Shown: positions 45,030-53,840 of the stretch, one piece after another | Layout of the letters: each line of letters begins with the position of its first letter | How positions within the stretch are numbered: position 1 is the stretch's first letter | NCBI GenBank assembly: GCA_025356055.1 | Contig: JANXUU010000095.1 | Span: 1 to 54,144 of the forward strand | Reading direction: 5' to 3' | Source: Sphingomonas sp. | GTDB lineage: Bacteria > Pseudomonadota > Alphaproteobacteria > Sphingomonadales > Sphingomonadaceae | Length of the DNA stretch: 54,144 nt | The notes under the pieces: generated by a model | Database searches by the model: none | Seen by the model: the letters and a program-made list of their open reading frames with translations, nothing else | Told to the model about the DNA's origin: nothing | Translations under genes and position numbers: made by a program

Positions 45030-45710
45030 TCACTTGGGCTGTTCGGCCACGGGGGTCAGTTCGAACACGTCGAGCTTGGCCCCGTTGCGCGGACTTGGGA
45101 TGACCAGCCGCCACACGAACGGCGCGACCCGCTCGACCACCCCCGCCATGTCGCGCGACGGGTCCTCGCCATAGGCCTTGGGCTGCTCCTCGTTGCCGAG
45201 CGCGAGAGTGCCGAGATAGACCATCCGGGTCGCGACATCATCCTCCCACAACCGCCCGGCGGGGCGCTGGCTGCCCGTCTGCTTGACGATCGTCAGCAGC
45301 TCGCCCTCGACCTCGACGTAGCAGAAGAAAGGGTTGAACCGCTCGAAAGCCGCCTTTCGCACGGGCGTCGCGCCGAGCTCGACGAGACGGCACGAATAAC
45401 TACCTGGACTCGGCGCGGGACGGGCGAGCGCGGCGTCTGGTTTCAGCAGTGCGCCCTCCTTCCTGACCTCGTCCCTCGACCCGCGGCTGCGCGCTTCGCC
45501 GAGTGCCGCGCTCCACGCGGCACCGATCCGCGCGATCCGCTCGGCATCGGCCGCACTCGCAACATGCTGCCAGACGTCGGCCTTGGTCGGCGCCGCTACC
45601 GTCACCTCGGCGCGGGGCTGCAGCAACGACTTGGTCGCGCACCCTCCCAGCCCGGGGAACAGCAGCAGCGACAGGATTGGGGTCGTGGCTCGGACGACAG
45701 CACTCGGCAC
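45030..45710 (-). CDS. DUF4893 lipoprotein
   Basis: 226 residues. Signal peptide with lipobox LGGC (C24) followed by ATKS; mature protein anchored in the membrane, probably the outer one. The DUF4893 domain features ADVWQHVASAADAERIARIG and PSPGSYSCRLVELGA. Found mostly in sphingomonads, function unknown. GTG start at 45710 with AAGGAAT seven bases upstream. Likely transcribed with the next small gene. Confidence 0.85.
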   Translation of the reverse strand: MPSAVVRATTPILSLLLFPGLGGCATKSLLQPRAEVTVAAPTKADVWQHVASAADAERIARIGAAWSAALGEARSRGSRDEVRKEGALLKPDAALARPAPSPGSYSCRLVELGATPVRKAAFERFNPFFCYVEVEGELLTIVKQTGSQRPAGRLWEDDVATRMVYLGTLALGNEEQPKAYGEDPSRDMAGVVERVAPFVWRLVIPSPRNGAKLDVFELTPVAEQPK

Positions 45711-45828
45711 GAATTTATTCCTTCACGGACGCTCCGGCCACCGTGGCACCCGCGCGGCGCGCTTTCAACCAAGGTCGCGCTAACCCAGACGGTTGACTTC
45801 GCCTTTGTGCGCCCTAGCAAAGCGCCCG

Positions 45829-46776
45829 GTGAACGATCCCTCGCCCCCGACCCGCACCGCTCATCCCGAACGGGTCGGTTACCTTCTCGGTATAGGCGCC
45901 TACGCCTATTGGGGTTTCCTCCCGATCTATTTCAAAATGGTGAAGTCGGTCGAACCGATCGCCATCGTCGCTCAGCGCGTCGTCTGGTCGTTGCTCGTCC
46001 TTAGCTTCCTGGTTGGCGCGGTTCGCGGCTGGCCGGCGGTTCGCAAAGCGCTCGCCAACCGCCGCGCGCGCAGCCTCCTCGCGCTCAGTGCGCTGCTCAT
46101 TGCGGTCAACTGGCTGTTCTACGTCTACGCCGTCAACAGCGGCCACATTCTCGCCGGCAGCCTCGGCTATTATCTCAACCCGCTCGCCAACATTTTGCTC
46201 GGCCGCTTCTTCCTCAAGGAAAAAGTCTCGCGACTGCAGTGGATCGCGGTCGCCATCGCCGCGGCGGGAATCGCGGTCCTCGCCGCCGGCGCGCTAGGCC
46301 AGCTGTGGATCAGCCTCATCCTCTGCGCCAGCTTCTCCAGCTACGGCCTCGTCCGCAAAATCGTCGCCGCCGACGCGCTCACCGGCCTGGCGATAGAGAC
46401 CGGCTTCCTGTTGCCCGCCGCGTTGACGTACCTGGTCCTGACCCACGTTCCCGACAGCCCTTTGCTCGCCCCCACTCCGCACGTTAGCCTTCTTCTCGGT
46501 TTAAGCGGCATCATCTCGACCATCCCGCTCCTGCTCTTTGCCGGGGCCGCCCGCCGCCTGCCTTACTCGACGCTGGGCATGCTTCAATTCCTCGCCCCGA
46601 CGCTGCAGTTTCTGCTTGCCGTTTTCCTCTATGGCGAGCCGTTCACTCGCGCCCACGCGATTGCCTTTGCCGCGATCTGGACAGCGCTCGCGCTCTATGT
46701 TGCCGCGCTGTTCACCGCCGCGCGCCGCGAACGCTTGTCTAAAGAGGGCGAGGCGGTCATGCTTGGCGAATGTTGA
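45829..46776 (+). CDS. rarD: EamA family transporter RarD
   Basis: 315 residues, ten predicted helices of the drug/metabolite transporter (EamA) type. RarD marks: GAYAYWGFLPIYFK near the N-terminus, NWLFYVYAVNSGHILAGSLGYYLNPL, and the late GMLQFLAPTLQFLLAVFLYGE. Substrate unknown. The likely start is GTG at 45829 (MNDPSPPTR); a TTG at 45793 would add 12 residues. The stop overlaps the start of the small frameshifted membrane gene. Confidence 0.88.
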   Translation: MNDPSPPTRTAHPERVGYLLGIGAYAYWGFLPIYFKMVKSVEPIAIVAQRVVWSLLVLSFLVGAVRGWPAVRKALANRRARSLLALSALLIAVNWLFYVYAVNSGHILAGSLGYYLNPLANILLGRFFLKEKVSRLQWIAVAIAAAGIAVLAAGALGQLWISLILCASFSSYGLVRKIVAADALTGLAIETGFLLPAALTYLVLTHVPDSPLLAPTPHVSLLLGLSGIISTIPLLLFAGAARRLPYSTLGMLQFLAPTLQFLLAVFLYGEPFTRAHAIAFAAIWTALALYVAALFTAARRERLSKEGEAVMLGEC

Positions 46777-46990
46777 ACCTCGTCTCGCTCGTCATCGGCC
46801 TTATCGCCTTCCTATGCGCACTGGTTGCGTTCATTCCGCTACTCGGCTGGCTGAACTGGCTGATTATCCACTAGCGCTGATTGGGACCCTTATCGGAGCG
46901 ATGAGCGCGGCAAAGAGCGGTCGCAACCTCAACCTTTTCGTGATCGTCGTGGGGGTGATCCGCCTGATGCTCGGTGGCGGCATCCTCTAG
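46773..46990 (+). pseudogene. Small two-part membrane protein with a frameshift
   Basis: From TTG at 46773 (overlapping the rarD stop) frame one reads MNLVSLVIGLIAFLCALVAF then IPLLGWLNWLII and stops at TAG 46872-46874. In the next frame, from 46869 on, PLALIGTLIGAMSAAKSGRN continues with LNLFVIVVGVIRLMLGGGIL and stops at 46988. Joined, they form a 72-residue two-helix protein of a type I know from sphingomonads. One missing C near 46867-46869 (ATCCACTA for ATCCCACTA) explains the break. Function unknown. Confidence 0.75.
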
Positions 46991-47000
46991 GTCACCTCGC

Positions 47001-48746
47001 CTAGCGCGACTTCACATAGCGCCCGGGCGCATCCTCGATCGCCTTGTGCTTGCCCGCCCCCGGCACCCTCGCACCATCCGCCTTGACCGTCTCCGGCGCC
47101 TGCCCGCGCAGCCACTCGATCCAGTCGGGCCACCAACTGCCCTTGTGCTCGGTCGCACCGGCGATGAATTCGTCGAGGCTCGCGGGATCGGCATCGTTGC
47201 GCCAATATTGATATTTGCCCGCCGCCGGAGGGTTGACCACGCCCGCGATATGACCCGAACCCGCCAGCACGAAGCGCTTCGGTCCCGACAGGTGATCCAT
47301 CAGCCGCCACACGCTTTCCGCCGGGGCGATATGGTCCTCGCGTCCCGCTTGGATATAGGCCGGGGTCTCGATCTTCCTGAGGTCGATCGGCGTTCCGTCG
47401 ACCACGATCGCGCCCGCCTTGACCAGCAGATTCTGCCGGTACAGCGTCTCGAGATAATTGCGGTGCCAATCCGCCGGCAGGTTCGTCGTGTCGCCATTCC
47501 AGTGGAGCAGGTCGAACGGCGTCGGCTCCTGCCCCATCAGGTAGTTGTTGACGACATAGTTCCAGATCAGGTCGCGCCCGCGCAGCAGGTTGAAGGTCGC
47601 CGCCATATACCGCCCGTCGAGATAGCCCTTGTCCTCGGTCATTTGCCCGAGCAACCCCATCACCTCGTCGCCGAGAAACAGCGTCAGGTCGCCGGCCTTT
47701 TCGAAGTCGACCTGAGCGGTGAAGAAGGTCACCGACGCCACCTTGTCCGCCTCGCCCCGCGCCGCAAGCAGCGCCAGTGTCGCCGCCAGCGTCGTTCCCG
47801 CCACGCAATAGCCGATGGTGTGGACGCTCTTCACGCCAAGCTGCTCGCGGATGACGTCGACCGCCTCGATCTGCGCGGCGACATAATCGTCGAGCGTCAC
47901 GTCGGCGAGGCTCTCGTCGGCCGACTTCCAGCTGACCATGAACAGCGACACGCCCTGCTCGACGGTCCACCGCACAAAGCTTTTCTCTGGCGTCAGGTCG
48001 AGGATGTAGAAGCGGTTGATCCACGGCGGGAACACCACCAGCGGCGTCTCGAGCACCTTCGCGGTCGTCGGCGCATAATGGATCAGCTGGAACAATCGCG
48101 TCTCGTGGATAACCTTGCCCGGGGTCATCGCCAGGTTGCGCCCGACCTCGAACGCCCCGGCCTTGCTCTGGCTCATCTGCCCGGCCTTGATATCGCCGAG
48201 CATGTTCTTGAGCCCGCCAAGCAGATTGTCGCCGCGCGTCTCGATCGTGCGCTTCATCACCTCGGGATTGGTCAACGCGAAATTGGCCGGCGACATGGCA
48301 TCGACAAAGCTCTTCGTCGAAAAACGCAGCTGCTGCCGCGCGGCCTAGTCGAGCCCGTCGATCTTGTCGACCGAACCGAGCAGCTGGTCCGAAATCGCCA
48401 GATAGCTTTGCCGGATCGTGTCGAACACCGGATTATCGCGCCATTCCGACGCGCCGAACCGGCGGTCCTTGGCCTCGCCCGCCTTGGCAAACCCGCCGAG
48501 CATCTGGCCCCACGCCTCGAGCCCCTTCGACCAGGCCTCGGCCCCGGCCGCGAGCCACGGCATCGGGTCGGGCAGGCCAGACTTGGGTGCCAAGATATCC
48601 TTGCTCAACCCGTCCGCCCACGCGTCCATCAGCATCTGCTGCGCGCGGCCCATCACCAGCGTCCAATGCTGCCAGTCCTCGAGTCCTGGGATGGTCCCGG
48701 GTGAAGGGTCCTCCACAGTCGTCGTCGAATCGGCTTGATCGGTCAT
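47001..48746 (-). pseudogene. phaC: Class I poly(R)-hydroxyalkanoate synthase split by an amber codon
   Basis: Full frame from ATG 48746 (AGAGGTGA upstream) to the stop at 47001 would give about 581 residues, normal for PhaC class I, which polymerises hydroxyacyl-CoA into granules. TAG at 48345-48347 (codon 134) interrupts it between KIDGLD and AARQQLRF; reading continues in frame with MSPANFALTNPEV. The catalytic Cys is at about 314 in GYCVAG, with Asp in GREDHIAP and His in GSGHIAGVVNP. A single base change of a CAG, AAG or GAG codon would explain it. A fragment starting at ATG 48296 could be made but lacks 150 residues. Confidence 0.85.
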
Positions 48747-48795
48747 CGGCTCACCTCTTGGTCGAACTCTACCATGGAACGCGCTAGGAGGGAGC

Positions 48796-49428
48796 ATGTC
48801 TCCCGCGCTGCCCACCCCGTCGCTTCCCGACGCGCTCTACCTGCTCGACTATTTCGGGCTCGCAGTATTCGCCATCTCGGGCGCGCTGCTTGCCGCCGAG
48901 CGGCGCCAGACGCTGGTCACTTTCCTGTTCTTCGCGGTCGTGACGGGCGTTGGCGGTGGCACAATGAGGGACCTGCTGATCGGCGCGCCGGTATTCTGGG
49001 TGCACAAGAATTTGACCCTTGCGATCTGCCTCTCGGCCGGGCTCGCCGTATGGCTGACCGCACGCCACCGCTGGAACGAGCGCGCTCTGCTATGGTTCGA
49101 TGCGCTTGGGCTCGCCGCTTACTCGGCCTATGGCGCGTCCAAGGCGCTGGCCTATGGCGTCGCCCCCATACCCGCCTTCGTTATGGGCGTGCTGACCGCC
49201 TGCGCCGGCGGGATTATCCGCGACGTGCTTGCGGGCGAGCCGTCGATCCTGATGCGTCCCGAGATATACGTCACCGCCGCCGCGCTCTCATCGGCGCTGT
49301 TCGTTACGCTGACCGTTGTCGGCCTCGCCGCCCTCCCCGCTGCGGCGATTGCCTTCGTCGCCGCCTTCCTGCTGCGCGGGATGGCCATCGCGAAGGGGCT
49401 CAAGCTTCCTGGCTACGCGGGTCGTTAG
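48796..49428 (+). CDS. Trimeric intracellular cation channel (TRIC/YicG, UPF0126) protein
   Basis: 210 residues with two repeated UPF0126 units of three helices each. The first ends GGGTMRDLLIG (about 54-64), the second GGIIRDVLAGEPSIL. Bacterial TRIC proteins are potassium-permeable channels or transporters of small amino acids such as glycine; the cargo is not clear from sequence. AGGAGGGAG lies just before the ATG. Divergent from phaC across 49 bases. Confidence 0.9.
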   Translation: MSPALPTPSLPDALYLLDYFGLAVFAISGALLAAERRQTLVTFLFFAVVTGVGGGTMRDLLIGAPVFWVHKNLTLAICLSAGLAVWLTARHRWNERALLWFDALGLAAYSAYGASKALAYGVAPIPAFVMGVLTACAGGIIRDVLAGEPSILMRPEIYVTAAALSSALFVTLTVVGLAALPAAAIAFVAAFLLRGMAIAKGLKLPGYAGR

Positions 49429-49468
49429 ACCTCTTTCGCAGCGCAGCAAAATCGGCCAACAGGATCCC

Positions 49469-50647
49469 ATGGACGAAGAATTCTACCGCATCCGTCGCCT
49501 ACCCCCCTACGTGTTCGCCGAAGTGAATGCGCTGAAAGCGGCGGCACGCGCACGCGGCGAGGACATCATCGATCTTGGCATGGGCAACCCCGACGGTGCT
49601 CCACCGAAACACGTCATCGACAAGCTGTGCGAGGTCGCATCGAAGCCCACCGCGCACCGCTACTCCGCCTCAAAAGGGATCCCGGGGCTGCGCAAGGCCC
49701 AAGCCGCCTATTACAAGCGCCGCTGGAACGTCGACCTCGATCCTGACAGCGAAGTCATCGTGACGCTGGGCTCGAAGGAGGGTCTCGCCAACCTCGCCCA
49801 GGCCATCACCGCGCCCGGCGACGTCGTGCTCGCGCCCAACCCGTCCTATCCGATCCACACCTTCGGCTTCATCATCGCCGGCGCCGCGATCCGCTCGATC
49901 CCGGCAGCTCCCGGCCCGGAATTCTTCGAACGACTCAAAATGGCGATGCGCTACACCGTGCCGCGCCCCAAAGTGCTGGTCGTCGGCTATCCGTCGAATC
50001 CGACGGCCTACGTCGCCGACCTCCCCTTCTACCAGCGCCTCGTCGACTTCGCCCGCGCCCACGACCTCATCGTCATCTCCGACCTCGCCTACGCCGAAAT
50101 CTACTTCGGTGATGAGCCCACCCCCTCGATCCTGCAGGCGACGGGCGCCAAGGAGGTCGCGGTCGAGTTCACCTCGATGTCCAAGACATACTCGATGGCC
50201 GGCTGGCGAATGGGCTTTGCGGTCGGCAATACCCGCCTCATCGGTGCGCTGACCCGCGTCAAATCCTACCTCGACTACGGCGCCTTCACCCCCATCCAGG
50301 CCGCCGCCACCGCCGCTCTCAATGGCCCGCAGGACATTATCGCCGAGAACCGCGCGCTTTATAAGAACCGCCGCGACGTGCTCGTCAAAAGCTTTGGCAA
50401 TGCCGGCTGGGACATCCCGTTGCCCCAAGCGAGCATGTTTGCCTGGGCCCCGATCCCCGAACAGTTCCGCGAGCTCGGCAGCATGGAGTTCTCAAAGCGC
50501 CTGCTGACCGAAGCGCACGTCGCGGTCGCGCCTGGAGTGGGCTTCGGTGAGGAAGGCGAAGGCTTCGTCCGCATCGCGCTGGTCGAGAACGAGCAACGCC
50601 TCCGCCAGGCCGCGCGCGGCGTGAAGAAATTGCTGGCCAAGGGTTGA
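49469..50647 (+). CDS. alaC: PLP aminotransferase class I/II (AlaC/LL-DAP aminotransferase-like)
   Basis: 392 residues. N-terminal FYRIRRLPPYVFAEVNALK and IIDLGMGNPDGAPP are typical of the alanine transaminase AlaC group, often annotated as LL-diaminopimelate aminotransferase. PLP lysine in FTSMSKTYSMAGWRMGF (about 237). GSKEGLANLAQAI and PSNPTAY also fit. Substrate likely alanine/glutamate; not certain. ATG at 49469 follows CAGGATCC. It ends 61 bases before a terminator hairpin shared with the convergent flagellin gene. Confidence 0.9.
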   Translation: MDEEFYRIRRLPPYVFAEVNALKAAARARGEDIIDLGMGNPDGAPPKHVIDKLCEVASKPTAHRYSASKGIPGLRKAQAAYYKRRWNVDLDPDSEVIVTLGSKEGLANLAQAITAPGDVVLAPNPSYPIHTFGFIIAGAAIRSIPAAPGPEFFERLKMAMRYTVPRPKVLVVGYPSNPTAYVADLPFYQRLVDFARAHDLIVISDLAYAEIYFGDEPTPSILQATGAKEVAVEFTSMSKTYSMAGWRMGFAVGNTRLIGALTRVKSYLDYGAFTPIQAAATAALNGPQDIIAENRALYKNRRDVLVKSFGNAGWDIPLPQASMFAWAPIPEQFRELGSMEFSKRLLTEAHVAVAPGVGFGEEGEGFVRIALVENEQRLRQAARGVKKLLAKG

Positions 50648-50707
50648 TGCCTTCCGGCCTGCTCGCGCTTGGCGCCGCACGCGATAACTCCAACGCAAAA
50701 GCAAAAA

Positions 50708-50733
50708 GGTCGGGACGATTGCTCGTCCCGACC
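50708..50733 (-). terminator. Rho-independent terminator of the flagellin gene
   Basis: GGTCGGGACGA (50708-50718) and TCGTCCCGACC (50723-50733) form an 11-base perfect stem with a 4-base loop. On the minus strand TTTTTGCTTTTGC follows. It lies 37 bases after the flagellin stop, and is also between the convergent aminotransferase and flagellin genes. Confidence 0.9.
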
Positions 50734-50770
50734 CCCATTCGCCTGCCCCGTCAGGGTTCGGCCGCTGCCG

Positions 50771-51625
50771 TTATCGGAACAGCGACATGATCGCCTGCGG
50801 CGCCTGATTGGCGATCGACAGCGCCTGGATGCCCAGCTGTTGCTTGACCTGCAACGCCTGGAGGTGCGCCGATTCCTTGGCGAGATCTGCGTCGACAAGA
50901 TTGCCGATGCCCCCTTCGATCACGTCGCTCAACTTATTGGAGAACGAAGACTGAGCATCAATCCGACGTGATGCCGCACCAAGCGTGCTGAGCGACGCCT
51001 TGAGGTTGGTCTGAGTCGTCGTCAACGTGTCGATCATCGCCTGCGCATTGGCCTGCGTGTCGACTTTACCGGTTGCGGCGACGGTGATCACCGAGCCACC
51101 CAGGTCAAGCCCCTGGTTGGCGACGGCCAACGAGTCAGGCTGCCATCCGGTGGTTACGGAGTCGCCGTCCTGAAGCGACTGAAGGGCCGACACGGTGCCG
51201 CCGCCACTCTTGAGGATATTGGTTCCGTTGAAGTCGGACGAGTTGACGATGGTCGTGATGCGGTCGCGCAGGGCAACAAAGTCCTGGTTGATCGCATCGC
51301 GGCTCGCCTGATCGATGCCCGCATCCGACGATTCATAGGCTTTCTTCTTCATTTCGTTGATGACGTCGGAGACTTGCTCCGCGCCCGCAACGGCCACGTC
51401 GGTCACGCTCTTGGCGCGGTTGAGCGAAGAACTTACCGCCTTGAGGCCGCCAAGGTCACCGCGCAGGCCTTGGGCAATGGTGTACGACGCTGAGTCGTCC
51501 TTGGTTGAGGCAACGTTGAGACCAGTGTTGATCCGGCTCTGGGTCACTGACATCGCCTTTCCGGTCACCGAAAGGCTTTGGAGGGCGGCCATTGCGCCGA
51601 CATTGGTGTTGACTGAAAACGACAT
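50771..51625 (-). CDS. Flagellin, short form
   Basis: 284 residues. N-terminal D0/D1 (MSFSVNTNVGAMAALQSL, ...RINTGLNVASTKDDSASYTI) and C-terminal D1/D0 (SSFSNKLSDVIEGGIGNLVD ... QQLGIQALSIANQAPQAIMSLFR) are complete, with only a small central domain, as in alphaproteobacterial short flagellins. Filament subunit, exported by the flagellar type III system. ATG at 51625 has AGAAGGAAAT upstream. The leader holds two strong hairpins. Separated from flgH by 183 bases, so it has its own promoter. Confidence 0.94.
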   Translation of the reverse strand: MSFSVNTNVGAMAALQSLSVTGKAMSVTQSRINTGLNVASTKDDSASYTIAQGLRGDLGGLKAVSSSLNRAKSVTDVAVAGAEQVSDVINEMKKKAYESSDAGIDQASRDAINQDFVALRDRITTIVNSSDFNGTNILKSGGGTVSALQSLQDGDSVTTGWQPDSLAVANQGLDLGGSVITVAATGKVDTQANAQAMIDTLTTTQTNLKASLSTLGAASRRIDAQSSFSNKLSDVIEGGIGNLVDADLAKESAHLQALQVKQQLGIQALSIANQAPQAIMSLFR

Positions 51626-51669
51626 GGATAATTTCCTTCTGGATGATAGGCGTCGCGTTCTGCGGCACC

Positions 51670-51717
51670 GGACCAGAAACGCTGGTCCCCGGCAGGCAGG
51701 AATGGTTTCCTGCCTGC
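51670..51717 (-). promoter_or_regulatory. Double-hairpin leader of the flagellin mRNA
   Basis: GCAGGCAGGAA (51692-51702) and TTCCTGCCTGC (51707-51717) form an 11-base stem with a 4-base loop; GGACCAG (51670-51676) and CTGGTCC (51682-51688) form a second 7-base stem. Both lie in the 5' leader, 45-92 bases before the ATG. Caulobacter flagellin leaders are bound by FlbT; a similar role is suggested. No T tract follows, so a terminator is unlikely. An A/T-rich promoter region lies further upstream (about 51724-51800). Confidence 0.6.
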
Positions 51718-51808
51718 ATTTCAATCATGGAAAAATAATCGTCACCGCCGTTCGATCCTGCCCAAATTATTGTAGCTAATTGCTAATTTACCATTTTGGC
51801 AGTCGCCG

Positions 51809-52579
51809 CTAGAACGGAAACAGCATATTGAAAATCTGTTGGCCATAGCGCGCCTGCTGCGCCTGAGTCAGTTGGCCGTGCCCTCCATACGCGACGCGCG
51901 CTTCGGCAATCTGAGTGTGGCGGATCGAATTGTCGCGTGCGATATCCTGGGGGCGGATCAAGCCCGTGATGGTTAGCTCGCGAAGCTCGTAATTAACCCG
52001 CATTTCCTGTCGTCCGCGGATCATCATATTGCCGTTCGGAAGAACATCGATGACGATCGCTGACAGTGTCAGGTTAATCGTTGCCGACCGATGTGTGCTG
52101 CCCTGCCCCGACGATTTCGAAGTTGAGTCAGCGCCCGGGCTCGCCGTCTGCTTGCCCGGCAGGATCTTGTCGATCAACTTGTCAATGCCGAGCAGGCTTG
52201 CGATGCTGGCGCTTTCCGATCCCGTCCGGCTGCGATCGCTGGCGTTGTCGAACGCAGCCTTGTCCGCAACATTGATCCGCACCGTCAATATGTCGCCGCG
52301 TTGATGCGCGCGCTGGTCCTGAAACAGGCCCGCCGCCCCGGCGCGGAACAATGATGCGCTCGACGACGCGAGCGATGCGGGAGCTGTCGACGAGGCTGAG
52401 GGCACAGCAATATCGTCGCGCATGCCCGAACTCGCCAGCGAACGCTCGACCGTCGGCGCGGGCACGGCCTCAGCCTTCGAAAAGCGCGGCGTCCGGCCGA
52501 CGTTGGCCAGTTCGCCAGCCACTGAACAGCCGGCTAAAGTTACCGCGATGAGCAGCAACGGAACGAAAGGATGACGCAT
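51809..52579 (-). CDS. flgH: Flagellar L-ring protein FlgH
   Basis: 256 residues from ATG 52579 (GGAGAG upstream). Lipoprotein signal with lipobox LAGC (C17). Conserved parts: SLFRAGAAGLFQDQRAHQRGDILTVRINV and GRQEMRVNYELRELTITGLIRPQDI and VAYGGHGQL. Forms the outer-membrane ring around the flagellar rod. Follows flgA after 28 bases. Confidence 0.94.
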   Translation of the reverse strand: MRHPFVPLLLIAVTLAGCSVAGELANVGRTPRFSKAEAVPAPTVERSLASSGMRDDIAVPSASSTAPASLASSSASLFRAGAAGLFQDQRAHQRGDILTVRINVADKAAFDNASDRSRTGSESASIASLLGIDKLIDKILPGKQTASPGADSTSKSSGQGSTHRSATINLTLSAIVIDVLPNGNMMIRGRQEMRVNYELRELTITGLIRPQDIARDNSIRHTQIAEARVAYGGHGQLTQAQQARYGQQIFNMLFPF

Positions 52580-52607
52580 AAAAGCTCTCCCCGCATGGCA
52601 AGAATGT

Positions 52608-53030
52608 TTAGTTGGCAATGTCGACGAGAACTGATCCGCCATCCTCAACAAATCCGTCAATTGTACGGCTCGTGGCAGGGAGCACGACTCGTATGTCGTC
52701 GCCTTTGCGGCTATCTGCCAAGGCGCGCCCGGAGGTCGTGATTGTTAGCCCCCCACTGCGCGCCCGCACTGTCACCGGCTCGCCGCGCTTGACCAGTCGC
52801 GGGGTGGCAACATCGTTACCGCGCACCACATGGCCGATCGAGAGCCGCCGCACAGCCTCGAGCCCGATCGCGGTTTCGGCCTCAATTCCTCCAGTATAGG
52901 CGTCCCCATTGACCGGCCCGTCGGCGAAATCCGCGGCGGCCAGGATCGCACCTCGTTCGATATCGTGTACAAGTACCGGCGGGTGCGAACTCGCTCCAGC
53001 CAGCGCCGCGAAGAGCGCTAGAATGCTCAT
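52608..53030 (-). CDS. flgA: P-ring assembly chaperone FlgA, short form
   Basis: 140 residues against about 220 for enteric FlgA. A short signal peptide (MSILALFAALAGASS) leads directly into the C-terminal SAF-like part: VRRLSIGHVVRGNDVATPRLVKRGEPVTVRARSGGLTI. The N-terminal wing domain appears shortened. Assists FlgI polymerisation in the periplasm. Starts inside the flgG stop (ATGA). Confidence 0.88.
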   Translation of the reverse strand: MSILALFAALAGASSHPPVLVHDIERGAILAAADFADGPVNGDAYTGGIEAETAIGLEAVRRLSIGHVVRGNDVATPRLVKRGEPVTVRARSGGLTITTSGRALADSRKGDDIRVVLPATSRTIDGFVEDGGSVLVDIAN

Positions 53031-53812
53031 CGCATCTGGCTCGTCGTCGCCAGCATTTCGTCGGCGGTCTTCACGACTCGGCTGTTCATTTCGTAGGCCC
53101 GCTGTGCGGTAATCAGCGCGGTGATCTCTGACACCGGATTGACGTTCGACGCCTCGAGAAATCCTTGGCGCAGAGATCCGGTCCCCGGATCGCCCGGCGC
53201 AGCGACGTTGGGCTGCCCGGAGGCCGAGGTGGCGAGGAACAGGTTTCCGCCCTGCGCCTCGAGCCCGGCTTCGTTGACGAAGGTCGCCAGCTGCAACTGC
53301 CCCACGTCCTGCATTTGGGTCTGCCCGTCGAGCTTGACCTGGACCTGGCCGGTGCGGCTGATCGTCACGTCGACTGCCTGCGGTGGCACCGTAATCGCCG
53401 GCTCGACCGTGAAGCCGTCGGCGGTGACCAGCTCGCCCTGGTCCGACAGCTGGAACGATCCGGCGCGGGTATAGCCGGTCTCGCCCGAGGGCAGTTTCAC
53501 CTGGAAATAGCCGTTGCCCTCGATCGCCACGTCGTAGCGATTGCTGGTCGTGGTCAGCGCGCCCTGCTCGGCGATGCGATAGACGCCGCCGGTGCGCACC
53601 CCCGCGCCGATCTGGATGCCCGACGGAGAACGCGAATCCGGTCCTCCGGTCGCTGCGCCGGGGCGGACCACCTGCTCATAGAGCAGGTCCTCAAACTCGG
53701 CGCGCTGGCGCTTGAACGCGGTCGTGTTCATGTTCGCGATATTGTTGGAAATGACGTCGACATTGGTCTGCTGCGCCAGCATTCCGGTGCCGGCAATCGA
53801 TAGCGATCGCAT
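53027..53812 (-). CDS. flgG: Flagellar distal rod protein FlgG
   Basis: 261 residues, the standard length. N-terminal MRSLSIAGTGMLAQQTNVDV then ISNNIANMNTTAFKRQRAEF; C-terminal FLEASNVNPVSEITALITAQRAYE. Forms the distal rod of the basal body. Translation coupled to flgA. Preceded by the end of flgF on the same strand. Confidence 0.97.
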   Translation of the reverse strand: MRSLSIAGTGMLAQQTNVDVISNNIANMNTTAFKRQRAEFEDLLYEQVVRPGAATGGPDSRSPSGIQIGAGVRTGGVYRIAEQGALTTTSNRYDVAIEGNGYFQVKLPSGETGYTRAGSFQLSDQGELVTADGFTVEPAITVPPQAVDVTISRTGQVQVKLDGQTQMQDVGQLQLATFVNEAGLEAQGGNLFLATSASGQPNVAAPGDPGTGSLRQGFLEASNVNPVSEITALITAQRAYEMNSRVVKTADEMLATTSQMR

Positions 53813-53840
53813 CAGTTTCTCCTTTGTCGTGACAGGAAAT

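Noticed and set aside
48345-48347. Selenocysteine or pyrrolysine-type read-through of the phaC TAG
   Set aside because: The codon is not at a catalytic site and TAG ends several other genes here; no hairpin that would direct recoding was seen.
46974-48704. Open frame of 576 codons antisense to phaC
   Set aside because: It runs opposite a gene with clear family motifs; its translation is Arg/Leu/Gln-rich with no family pattern. High GC makes long antisense frames common.
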